64,000 nt of DNA from PCRC01 sp040384665 (lineage in GTDB: Bacteria > Pseudomonadota > Gammaproteobacteria > Burkholderiales > Burkholderiaceae_C): the NCBI GenBank assembly GCA_040384665.1, contig JAZKIY010000009.1, positions 133,168 to 197,167 on the forward strand, in the 5' to 3' direction. The notes beneath the pieces were generated by a model. That model did not search any database. It worked only from the letters and a program-made list of their open reading frames with translations, and was not told the DNA's origin. The position numbers were made by a program, and so were the translations under genes. Shown piece by piece: positions 52,201 to 58,816 of this stretch. How positions within the stretch are numbered: position 1 is the stretch's first letter; each line of letters opens with the position of its first letter.

Positions 52201-53569
52201 TACATTGAACGCAGTCGGTGGTGCTGATACGGTCACGCTGACCGCTGCCAACGGCAACGGTCAAGTGACGGGCAATGCCGCTGTCGAGTCTTTCGTCTTG
52301 AACGACGCTTTCACCTTCACGCTGGGTGGCGCTGCACAAAACGTGACTGGTAATGCTGCTCAAAACCAGACTGTGGTTGTTACCGCTAACCCAACAGGCG
52401 TTTTGAACGGTGGCGCTGGTGGTACGGATACGCTGCAAGTGGTTGGTGCTGTGATCAATTTGGCAGCCAACGCAGCCAACATCTCTGGCTTCGAGACCCT
52501 TGATGTTGGTGGTGCTGCAAGTGCCAGCGATGTGAGCTTGACGCTGGCCCAGCACAATGGTTTCACCACCATCACAGCCACTGGCAACAACGACAACATC
52601 AACCTGACCACGGGTGGTACTGCCACGGGTGCCAGCTTGATCAACTCGTACATCTTGAATGCCGGATTCGCGTCGTTCACGGTTGGTTCAGCAAGTCAAG
52701 ACGTTACGGGCGACGTGGCGAACGACCAGTTTGTGATTCTTGATGGCTTGACCAGCACCAACGCTCAGGTTTTGAACGGTGGTGCGGGCGGGAACGATAC
52801 GCTGTCGCTGCGTAATGGTGCGAACGTGTCGCTTGCTGCCGTGAATGAGTTTGAGGTGCTGAACGTTGTCAATAGTGTCACGCTGTCTTACGCTCAATAC
52901 GATGCAGTTGACGGCACGGCAGCTGGTGTCACCGGTGCTGGCGCAACCGATCAAATCACACTGACGTCTAGCGGCAATGACATCGACACCGATGCAAACA
53001 TTGAAACGTACGTACTGGCAAATGGCAACGACACTATCTTCGCTGACGATGGCGACTTCACTGGCACCATCAACATTAGCAGCGGTGGTGCTGATGTCAT
53101 TGACCTTGACAATAACGGAATCATTGATAACGTTTTGGCCGGAGTCTTCACTGGCTTCATTACTGTGACTGGCTTCACAGCCGGTGTAGCAGCAGGTAAC
53201 GACGATTTCAACTTGGACTTTGGTAATAGTGGTGGTGACTACATTACGATCACAACCCTCGGTTTTGATCTGACAGGTGGTGACAGTAATGACAACCAAA
53301 TTCTTGAACTCCAGATTGGCACCGTTTCAAGTTTGACCGACGTAAATGCTGTTCGTACGTTCATTGCTGATGCAATCGATGACACTGCCAACGTAGGCTC
53401 AATCGAAGCTGCAGTGGTCTTGTATAACCTCGCAGGTGATGCTGGAATTTACGCGGTTAGCTTTGCTGGTAACAACGGCGATATCGGCAACGGTGACTTC
53501 ACCATTGAATTGGTTGGTGTCGTCAATAACGTTGGTGTTAACAACTTTATTGCTAGCAACTTCGTTTGA
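46232..53569 (+). CDS. Giant DUF4214/RTX-type secreted surface protein (candidate S-layer or adhesin)
   Basis: 2445 aa, no signal peptide. Residues 1-~200 form the helical DUF4214 region (DYTNVLQQFYISYFGRPADP, VTQIYLNVLDRQPDLAGL). The body is beta-rich and very acidic, with calcium-binding features: EF-hand-like loops (NNDGDLLDAGD near 1196, DVDGDGDITGAND at 1353-1365) and RTX-like glycine/aspartate units (GGLGADSITGGAGPD near 1250, GGAGNDTLDV near 1475, GGAGNDTLTGGTG near 1876). I count no cysteine and only six lysines. The end IASNFV resembles the IGNFA end of the 881-aa paralogue and fits an uncleaved type I secretion signal. A perfect CRP site precedes it and a strong terminator follows. 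Export through the 25-30 kb type I system is inferred. An adhesin role is the main alternative to S-layer. Confidence 0.85.
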   Translation: MAIGDYTNVLQQFYISYFGRPADPIGLQSAAQALSNAGAPTTTQGLVTSYATNATVRTLIDNFGNSAESAALYGSVTTPDTITNFVTQIYLNVLDRQPDLAGLLYWSGEISSGRLIPSRVALTILDAATRTPDAQTVANKLAVANNFTTNLDTVAEINAYSGNVAAGLARDMLSNVDSTTNVTAFQPNVLQTIVNIVNGAGTAGAFTLTNGTDVASANVFNAPQLFTPGGNDRINSLQDEDRLTGTGTNPTLNVTLGTPNDNGGSIITPVLSGIATINAAFTSSTAGLELDLQDSTGVTTVNVTRVSSGGATIDNLTSTATTLSVVNSADKANVSLLYRNNQIAGTTDAVNLTLDNDNIGTLTVGRTNNVVAGDPLNQIDTLTINTVGSSTGIDVLDTRSVDNQNIQINAGANLTVLALSSPGGIQRIGVAGAANVTLGAVGSDAGFVLAGGTHTGNLTVNISNADQDGTASFTTGFGNDVVTSNGLLGDLFTNAGTDTVTVTGDVLTNGAVTGSISTGDGADTVVVTGSLAGTVAGGASVSTGAGNDTVTVGVPAPKGTDANSGIDLTANLTIARAGGTFGEEAVLDTGDGDDTVTITGTTAGDTGGGADADALGSLITLGAGNDTLNVNLINQEATGTLFAGEVNGGTGTNTLSIVATNSVGAVVAVDATDPDRVVGFQTLNLTSSQAIDEELAANIKAANAALTVVVNDGDDDNANGSTVGAGEVSNSETADFDADINEFTGLTAINLENQAGVINATPEEFSVPQRFAGDAATYTVRNLAGTEAVTLTTVEAITSVANRGLIGATVTDDLIADATLNVSLANDAGAADTIAVTIAGAGDVAINDINASNGPGTADDGETENLTLTINGPASRSIILADDNFEGALRLQGNTTGTITVGAVVAAGSAVNTANAVDASTIVSTLTGNVNITVADEANYNITTAGGNDVVNLLNDTVNVSDTIDLGAGTNRIIINNDLRGNTNADADESFNNLRNIQELEIRGFAANQFTLPGSSPAVIEVTLDDDAQTTGISRVILALDAGAAEPNVDLDIGVDFTNNLVIDLAAESSTIDIDNDANVNTVVNVNADQATAALVGDADINFTDAGTGTVTLNITTDDDSSQFIGVGGDVDLTVQDGDIDVINLIDGTSTARAVAGAATAQTTISLNLDASYGPVGGVLTVNASSINDDDLDANNDGDLLDAGDIDDNQTVVINAGAADYRVNVTGSQLTDQIVGSNFNDTIDGQAGLDIIIGGLGADSITGGAGPDFFGYNSAAESNSVTTDTITDFATGSDSLFLALNSEVGGLPAVVNASGFANVASTGLGDDSLTGTVGNRVVGDSFYASGDGRLAIDVDGDGDITGANDYVINIGSAVNAGDIRLAITGSNNAGVADTIRGGVGADTIAAGAGNDRIVYVGSLTTADVNGYIVAGSAAAVGIDADVAKVLSYSELLTARAQSEIGVNTTGQFPTELGESLDGGAGNDTLDVFGTANLSLVNNGNSLQVEAVVGHSNITMTEVQFAALNSFTFNGNNAHVLNIIDSNGNGTTPVLNINVVNVGANSTLDFNLISTAGAVVNATPAYNLTGSAADLLALPAGAVADAGTVTVNGPVTVAEAQSLFALDPTINYNIVDNANNVGAAIADPAVVQSTTLTVSGGFTTVAATRAIVADAGFQGASSFSVQDTGANIASIVVPGDAALNASVTGYNAEPVDAITLTIAQFQNFGNRLSDANDIVSINGTAVADTLVFNHATTQTPVRVSLGEESGTPDTITVQGGGEVRLTFTSADVGNTNALDGNNDANEDGGLAVRYQLENGGGTPTGVAHRFEDENITFDGRASGTKFDVRDLPSGTARGVFDVVTLGSSVGDNVAGTTSDDYINGGAGNDTLTGGTGFDFLVGGAGDDLLNVAAADNNERTDIIGGGGEDTVAVAGGVTVGASSAWDLGAGIADTVSLATGTNIAAVNGGAAITGAEVLTIVGAVTLTEAQLEGFGTLNAVGGADTVTLTAANGNGQVTGNAAVESFVLNDAFTFTLGGAAQNVTGNAAQNQTVVVTANPTGVLNGGAGGTDTLQVVGAVINLAANAANISGFETLDVGGAASASDVSLTLAQHNGFTTITATGNNDNINLTTGGTATGASLINSYILNAGFASFTVGSASQDVTGDVANDQFVILDGLTSTNAQVLNGGAGGNDTLSLRNGANVSLAAVNEFEVLNVVNSVTLSYAQYDAVDGTAAGVTGAGATDQITLTSSGNDIDTDANIETYVLANGNDTIFADDGDFTGTINISSGGADVIDLDNNGIIDNVLAGVFTGFITVTGFTAGVAAGNDDFNLDFGNSGGDYITITTLGFDLTGGDSNDNQILELQIGTVSSLTDVNAVRTFIADAIDDTANVGSIEAAVVLYNLAGDAGIYAVSFAGNNGDIGNGDFTIELVGVVNNVGVNNFIASNFV

Positions 53570-53582
53570 TATGATTCGTTAG

Positions 53583-53601
53583 AACGCTGATTTAAAGCGT
53601 T
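53583..53601 (+). other. Small stem-loop before the terminator
   Basis: AACGCT - 7-base loop - AGCGTT lies 14 bp after the stop of the giant gene and just ahead of the main terminator. It may protect the mRNA 3' end. Confidence 0.45.
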
Positions 53602-53608
53602 AATCTAG

Positions 53609-53640
53609 AACCCGCCACCTGAAAAGGTGGCGGGTTTTTT
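53609..53640 (+). terminator. Strong intrinsic terminator after the giant surface protein gene
   Basis: AACCCGCCACCT - GAAA - AGGTGGCGGGTT is a perfect 12-bp stem with a GNRA tetraloop, followed by a T-run. It fits a highly expressed single-gene transcript. Confidence 0.95.
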
Positions 53641-53661
53641 CATGATGAAGGTTCAGAAAAA

Positions 53662-54489
53662 ATGACCAAATACATACCTGTATCTACCCAAAGCGTTGGG
53701 CTACGCACTTGGAGCCGATATAGCAATTACAAATTTGCGGACGGGGCCACGTTATTGCCTGCATTGGTACCTGAACTACCAAAATTGATGCCGCACTATG
53801 TGCTGGTTTTTGCAACCGAGCCAGACGCAACGCTGGGGTTGATGGTGCTCACTGGCTTGCTGCCCAACCGCAACGCCTACCTCAGTGCCCAAAACAGATG
53901 GGTGGTGCCGTACGTGCCAGCGGTGTTGCGCGGTTATCCATTCAAGCTTGGTACCTTGCCCGGCGAACAAAAGAGCCGCGCCTTGTTTGTTGATGAAGCC
54001 AGTGGTTTATTGGCGCCCCAGGGCGAAGCCGAAGCGTTTTTTGACGATGCCGGCCAGCCGAGCGCCGCGCTGAAACAGGTGTTGGAGTTTCTCGGTGACC
54101 TTGACGCGCAGCACGATCTCACTCAACGTGCAGTTGGCGCACTGCACAGTGCTGGTGTGCTGGAGGCATGGCCGCTGAAGTTAGCGTTGACAGACAATTC
54201 ACTTGGTGCTGTGGCCGGTTCCAAGTCCACCAAACATGTGGACGGATTGTGGCGTGTGAGCAAGAAAGCACTGGACGCGCTGGCGCCCGACGCGCTGGCC
54301 TCGCTGCGCGACCAGGGGGCGCTGGCGGTGGCGTATGCCCAGCTGTTCTCCATGGCGCAATTGGAAAATCTGGTGGCGCTGGTGCAGCGCTTGGCCCAAC
54401 CCACCTCGCCCAAGGCGGCGTCGGTCAACGGCTTGCCGGCCGCAACCGCATTTCAGCTGCCACAAAGCGACACTTTGAAGTTCAGTTGA
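53662..54489 (+). CDS. SapC-family protein
   Basis: 275 aa, cytoplasmic by sequence (no signal or membrane helix). It matches the SapC family: an N-terminal segment around the conserved W-x-x-Y (TWSRYSNYKFADG), HYVLVFATEPDATLGLMVL-like strands, WVVPYVPAVLRGYPF (the most conserved family stretch), and a C-terminal HVDGLWRVSKKALDAL. The family is named after Campylobacter fetus sapC, which accompanies the type I exporter genes of the S-layer protein; its function is unknown. Its location between the two DUF4214/RTX proteins is strong context for a role in their secretion or assembly. Confidence 0.88.
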   Translation: MTKYIPVSTQSVGLRTWSRYSNYKFADGATLLPALVPELPKLMPHYVLVFATEPDATLGLMVLTGLLPNRNAYLSAQNRWVVPYVPAVLRGYPFKLGTLPGEQKSRALFVDEASGLLAPQGEAEAFFDDAGQPSAALKQVLEFLGDLDAQHDLTQRAVGALHSAGVLEAWPLKLALTDNSLGAVAGSKSTKHVDGLWRVSKKALDALAPDALASLRDQGALAVAYAQLFSMAQLENLVALVQRLAQPTSPKAASVNGLPAATAFQLPQSDTLKFS

Positions 54490-54821
54490 GCGTTTTGGCG
54501 TTGCGCCAATGTATTTTGGGCTGTTTTTTAAACCAAATTGGGCCTCAGCCCTAGTGAAACCTTGCATTCATGCTATTCAATTGGTAGCATTTGTGCGTGG
54601 CATTTTTTTGCAATGGGTGGCGCCGCAGCGGGGGTTGGCAAGATGGAAGTAACGCCCGCTTGTGTGACTTAATTGGCGCATGGCACCGTGTACTGGCAGG
54701 GGTAATACCCAGCGTTCGATATGGCTTTGCCGAATGCTTCATGGCAAAATCATCGCGTACTAAAGTTCAACCGGCAGCGGCGGCGCACGGTTAGAAATTC
54801 ATTCAATAGACAGAGGATTCC
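54490..54821. other. 332-bp intergenic region between SapC gene and the 881-aa protein gene
   Basis: It contains a copy of the dispersed repeat (54543-54590), an 11-bp palindrome GGGTAATACCC at 54700-54710, and a ribosome binding site (AGAGGA) before ATG 54822. I see no CRP-type palindrome here, unlike the region before the larger paralogue, and no gene. Confidence 0.6.
54543..54590 (+). repeat. Dispersed short repeat, copy 2
   Basis: CAGCCCTAGTGAAACC, then TTGCATTCATGCTATTC and an ATGCTA/TAGCAT inverted pair. CAGCCCTAG and GCATTC-TGCTAT match copy 1 (15039-15085, minus), and GCCCTAGTGAAACCT matches copy 3 (61076-61114, minus). Confidence 0.65.
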
Positions 54822-57467
54822 ATGGCAACTACCGACTACACCAATGTGCTGCAACGTTTCTACATTGCTTACTTCGGTCGCCCTGCGGACCCAACCGGTC
54901 TGGCCAGCGCTGCAGCCGCCCTGGATGCGTCGGGCGCACCCGTTTCCACGCAGGCCCTGCTGAACGCCTACGGCAGCAACGCCACGGTGCGCACCCTGGT
55001 AGACGGTTTTGGCCTGAGTGCCGAATCACAGGCGCTGTATGGCGGCACCACCACCACGCAGCGTGTCACGGCCATTTACCTGAACATTCTGAACCGCCAG
55101 CCAGACGTGCCGGGCCTCACCTACTGGTCGACCGAGATTGACTCAGGCCGCCTGAGCCTGTCCAAGGTGGCCCTGGCCATCATGGCCGCCGCAGAGAATG
55201 ACACCTTTGGCGACGCCGTCACCGTGGCGCGCAAGCAGGACGTGTCCAACCGCTTCACCAATTCGCTGGACCTGCCGGAAGAAGCGCAGGCCTATGCCGG
55301 TGACGCGGCTGCCGCCACGGCACGCCAACTGCTGTCGCAGGTGGACCGCAACACCAACCCCGCCGCGTTCCAGGTCAACATCGACTCCACCATCAATGCC
55401 TTGGTTGACGCCGCCGAAGACGCACCTGGCGTGGTGGTGGTCGGCACCGCAGGCAACGACAACCTGGTGGGTGGCAATGGCCCCGACACGCTGCTGGCCG
55501 GGCAGGGCAACGACACATTGAACGGCTCGTTCGGTGACGACGTGCTCACCGGTGGCCTGGGCAATGACTTGTTCATTGTGAGCGCGGGCAGCGACACCAT
55601 TTCCGACCTCGGCAACGGCCAGGACAACCTGACTGTGCAGGTCGGCACCACCGCCACCGCCACCGTGGTGGCCGACTTCACCGCCACCTCGGCCAGTATC
55701 ATTGCCGGTACAGCCAACCTCACCAGTGCCGGTTTTGCGGTCAACCTCACTGCGTCGCTCGGGCCGAACGGTTACACCGTCACCAACACCGGCGCGGCCA
55801 CCACACTCACTGGCAGCGGTTTCGCCGACACGCTGAATGGCGGCACCGGCAACGACACCCTGAACGGCGGCGGCGGCAACGACGTCATCTTGGGCGGTGC
55901 CGGTGCCGACGTGCTCGACGGTGGCCTGGGCAACGACACCCTGACGGGCGGTCTGGGCAACGACACGTTCAACGTGGCTTTGGGCGCAGACACCATCACC
56001 GACCTGGGCGGCAGCGATGTGCTGGTGGTGGCTCTTGGCGCCGCAGCCAACGCGACCGTGACCTCGGCTTACACCGCCACCTCTGCCACGCGCAACGCGG
56101 GCACGGTCAATCTGTCGACGGACGGCATTGCCGTCAACCTGTCGGCTTCGCAAGGCCCCAATGGCTATAACGTGACCGCCGCTTCGGCCGCCGCCATCAC
56201 GGTCACGGGCAGCATCGGCAATGACACGCTGACCGGCAACGACGGCAACGACAGCCTGGACGGTGGCGACGGCAGCGACTCCCTGGTGGGTGGTGCTGGC
56301 AACGACGACCTCGTTGGCGGCGCTGGCAGCGACACGCTGGTGGGTGGTTTCGGCAACGACCTGATTTTGGGTGGTACCGGTGCCGATGTGGTGATTTACA
56401 ACCTCAGCACCGACGGCTCCGACACGGTCGACCTGGGCCTCGGCGCCGGTGACGTGGTGTTGCTCAGCGCACAAAACACCAACCGCATCCGCCTCACGTT
56501 TGACTCGGCGGAAGTGGGCAACGGCAATGGCCTGGTGGCTTTGGAGGGCGGGCTGTTCATCGGTGCTGTGCAGGTGCAGGCCGAGGACGGTGGCGAATTG
56601 CCGGTCGGCGGCAATGTGGGCGATTTTGACGACGAGGGTGTGACCTTTGTGGCCAACGTGAGCGGTCTGGGCATCACGGTGTATGACAATGCCACGTTGC
56701 GCGGCTCGTTCAAGCTGGCCAGTCTGGGCACTTCTGGCAACGATTCGGGCGCTGGCTACATGGACTTCTCCGGTGCCACCTACCTCGCTTCGCCCCTGTA
56801 TGTGCATGGCGGCAATGGCGACGACCTGATCGTTGGCAATACCGGGGCCGACCTGTTGCTGGGCGGTGCGGGCAACGACACCCTCTCTGGCGGCGGCGGC
56901 AATGACGTGATTGAAGCCGGCACAGGCAATGACACCCTCTCTGGCGGCGTGGGCAATGACACCATTTCTGGCGGTGCGGGTGCCGACCGTTTCGTGTTTG
57001 AAGCCGTGGGCGCGGACAACGGGAGTGACTTCATTCTCGACTTCGTGGCCGGTGCCGGAACCCAGCTCAACCCCGCTGACATGCTGGACCTCCGCGCCTT
57101 CCTGGGTGGCTCGCCTGCTGGCCTGACCGCTGTGCAACTGATCAACCCGGCCCTGACCATTCAAGGCGGCCTCAGCATTGGCCTGAACATCCAGAACCAG
57201 GTGGCGCGCCTGGTGGACATTGCCGGTGGGCAAAACCTGACCAATGCCGCTGGCCTGAACCAGGCCTTGGCCACGGGCGGTGAATACGCCAACGTCGACA
57301 TGGCTGCCAACTCTCGGGCGATCATCATCGCGGCGCAGTCGAGCGCGGCCAGTGCGCAGTACGTGTACTACGCCACGGCGGATGCCAACCGCACCATCAC
57401 CACCACCTTGGTGGGCACCTTGCAGTCGGTGGACATCGACAGCTTCGTGATTGGCAACTTCGCCTGA
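54822..57467 (+). CDS. DUF4214/RTX-repeat secreted protein (paralogue)
   Basis: 881 aa, no signal peptide. The N-terminal ~200 residues are clearly related to the giant protein (DYTNVLQRFYIAYFGRPADP, ILNRQPDVPGLTYW). Classical RTX nonapeptide blocks (GGxGxDxLx) occur at about residues 205-260, 340-390, 465-525 and 660-725, predicting calcium-stabilised beta-rolls. Residues ~550-645 share a further module with residues ~1775-1870 of the giant protein (RLTFDSAEVGN, then a DDEGVTF segment). The C-terminus SVDIDSFVIGNFA is the likely type I secretion signal. It is followed by a terminator. No CRP operator is upstream, so the two paralogues may be expressed under different conditions. Confidence 0.88.
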   Translation: MATTDYTNVLQRFYIAYFGRPADPTGLASAAAALDASGAPVSTQALLNAYGSNATVRTLVDGFGLSAESQALYGGTTTTQRVTAIYLNILNRQPDVPGLTYWSTEIDSGRLSLSKVALAIMAAAENDTFGDAVTVARKQDVSNRFTNSLDLPEEAQAYAGDAAAATARQLLSQVDRNTNPAAFQVNIDSTINALVDAAEDAPGVVVVGTAGNDNLVGGNGPDTLLAGQGNDTLNGSFGDDVLTGGLGNDLFIVSAGSDTISDLGNGQDNLTVQVGTTATATVVADFTATSASIIAGTANLTSAGFAVNLTASLGPNGYTVTNTGAATTLTGSGFADTLNGGTGNDTLNGGGGNDVILGGAGADVLDGGLGNDTLTGGLGNDTFNVALGADTITDLGGSDVLVVALGAAANATVTSAYTATSATRNAGTVNLSTDGIAVNLSASQGPNGYNVTAASAAAITVTGSIGNDTLTGNDGNDSLDGGDGSDSLVGGAGNDDLVGGAGSDTLVGGFGNDLILGGTGADVVIYNLSTDGSDTVDLGLGAGDVVLLSAQNTNRIRLTFDSAEVGNGNGLVALEGGLFIGAVQVQAEDGGELPVGGNVGDFDDEGVTFVANVSGLGITVYDNATLRGSFKLASLGTSGNDSGAGYMDFSGATYLASPLYVHGGNGDDLIVGNTGADLLLGGAGNDTLSGGGGNDVIEAGTGNDTLSGGVGNDTISGGAGADRFVFEAVGADNGSDFILDFVAGAGTQLNPADMLDLRAFLGGSPAGLTAVQLINPALTIQGGLSIGLNIQNQVARLVDIAGGQNLTNAAGLNQALATGGEYANVDMAANSRAIIIAAQSSAASAQYVYYATADANRTITTTLVGTLQSVDIDSFVIGNFA

Positions 57468-57487
57468 GCTGAAGCTCGGCAGGTCTG

Positions 57488-57522
57488 ACGCCGGGACGCC
57501 TTGCGGCGCCTCGGCGTTTTTA
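57488..57522 (+). terminator. Intrinsic terminator after the 881-aa protein gene
   Basis: Outer stem ACGCCG / CGGCGT with an inner GACGCC / GGCGCC stem and a short loop, followed by five T. It lies 21 bp after the stop. Confidence 0.8.
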
Positions 57523-57539
57523 TTGGTACTGCTTGAACG

Positions 57540-58787
57540 ATGCGCGTACTTTTTATCCACCAGAATTTTCCAGGCCAGTTCAAGCACCTTGCACCGGCTT
57601 TGGCCCGGCTCGGGCATGAGGTGCGTGCACTGCGCTTGAACCCAGGCCCGGCGGTGGTGGTGGATGGCGTAACCGTGATGAGTTACCAGACCACGCGCGG
57701 CAGCACACCCCAGATTCACCCCTGGGTGGTGGATTTTGAGACCAAGACCATCCGCGCCGAAGCGGTGCACAAATGGGCGTGCCGTGCGAAAGGCCAAGGC
57801 TACACGCCCGATGTGGTTGTGGCCCACCCGGGCTGGGGCGAAAGCCTGTTCTTGAAGGATGTCTGGCCTGACATTCGTCTGGGGATTTATGGCGAGTTTT
57901 TCTACCAGTCCGTTGGCGCCGATGTCGGGTTCGACCCGGAGTTTCCACCGCAAAATGAGGGCGATGCGTGCCGGTTGCGCCTGAAGAACCTCAGCAACCT
58001 GCTTCACTTTGAAGTGGCCGATGCCGGGCTCTCGCCAACACAGTGGCAAGCCAGTACTTTTCCAGAGCCATTTCGTTCGCGCATCACGGTGGCGCACGAC
58101 GGCATAGACACGCAGCTGCTGGTGCCCAGAGGCAATGTTGCGCTCCGGCTGAGTGACGCCTTGACCTTGAACCGCCAAAGTGAGGTGGTGACTTTCGTGA
58201 ACCGGAACCTGGAGCCTTACCGGGGGTACCACGTCTTCATGCGGGCCTTGCCCGAGATCTTGCGCCAGCGCCCGCAAGCCCATGTTCTCCTGGTGGGGGA
58301 CGACGACGTCAGTTATGGCGCCAGACCGCCCCAGGGACAGACCTGGAAAAACATTTTTTACGATGAGGTGAAGGCGCAACTGAGCGACGAGGCCCGGGCG
58401 CGCATTCACTTTGTTGGCAAGTTGTCATACCCTGACTTTGTGGCGTTGCTGCAGCTGTCCACGGTGCACGTTTACCTGACCTACCCGTTTGTGCTGAGCT
58501 GGAGCCTGCTGGAGGCGATGAGTGTGGGCTGTGCCATTGTGGCCAGCAACACGCAGCCGCTGCACGAAGCCATTCGGCATGGCGAAACCGGGCGATTGGT
58601 GGACTTTTTTGATGTGGCAGCACTGGCGGCAGAGGTCAGCCGCTTGCTCGCCTCGCCAGCGGAACGTGCGCAGCTGGGTCGGCAGGCCCGCGCTTTTGCA
58701 CAAGCCCGCTACGACCTGAAAACTGTGTGTTTGCCAGCCCAGCTGGCGTGGGTTCAGCGTTTGATGGACGGCGTCGCAGGGAGTTGA
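57540..58787 (+). CDS. Glycosyltransferase, GT4 family
   Basis: 415 aa. MRVLFIHQNFPGQFKHLAPA is the family start for a group of glycosyltransferases with an N-terminal GT4-like domain; VAHPGWGESLFLKDVWPD is typical of them. The C-terminal domain has FVNRNLEPYRGYHVFMRAL, HFVGKLSYPDFVALLQLS, YPFVLSWSLLEAMSVGC (EX7E variant). The sugar donor is unknown. It follows the terminator of the RTX gene and is followed by the WecA-like gene 29 bp later, probably in one operon. Confidence 0.9.
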   Translation: MRVLFIHQNFPGQFKHLAPALARLGHEVRALRLNPGPAVVVDGVTVMSYQTTRGSTPQIHPWVVDFETKTIRAEAVHKWACRAKGQGYTPDVVVAHPGWGESLFLKDVWPDIRLGIYGEFFYQSVGADVGFDPEFPPQNEGDACRLRLKNLSNLLHFEVADAGLSPTQWQASTFPEPFRSRITVAHDGIDTQLLVPRGNVALRLSDALTLNRQSEVVTFVNRNLEPYRGYHVFMRALPEILRQRPQAHVLLVGDDDVSYGARPPQGQTWKNIFYDEVKAQLSDEARARIHFVGKLSYPDFVALLQLSTVHVYLTYPFVLSWSLLEAMSVGCAIVASNTQPLHEAIRHGETGRLVDFFDVAALAAEVSRLLASPAERAQLGRQARAFAQARYDLKTVCLPAQLAWVQRLMDGVAGS

Positions 58788-58816
58788 TAATCCATGCACT
58801 TGGAAAAGGTGTGTGC

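Noticed and set aside
54660..54682. TGTGACTTAATTGGCG before the 881-aa protein as a CRP site
   Set aside because: Only one half-site (TGTGA) matches; the second half is GGCGC-like, so I did not count it as an operator.
55143..58409. A 1088-codon open frame on the minus strand across the 881-aa protein and the following glycosyltransferase
   Set aside because: It spans a terminator and two well-supported plus-strand genes and is rich in His/Arg runs typical of antisense translation.
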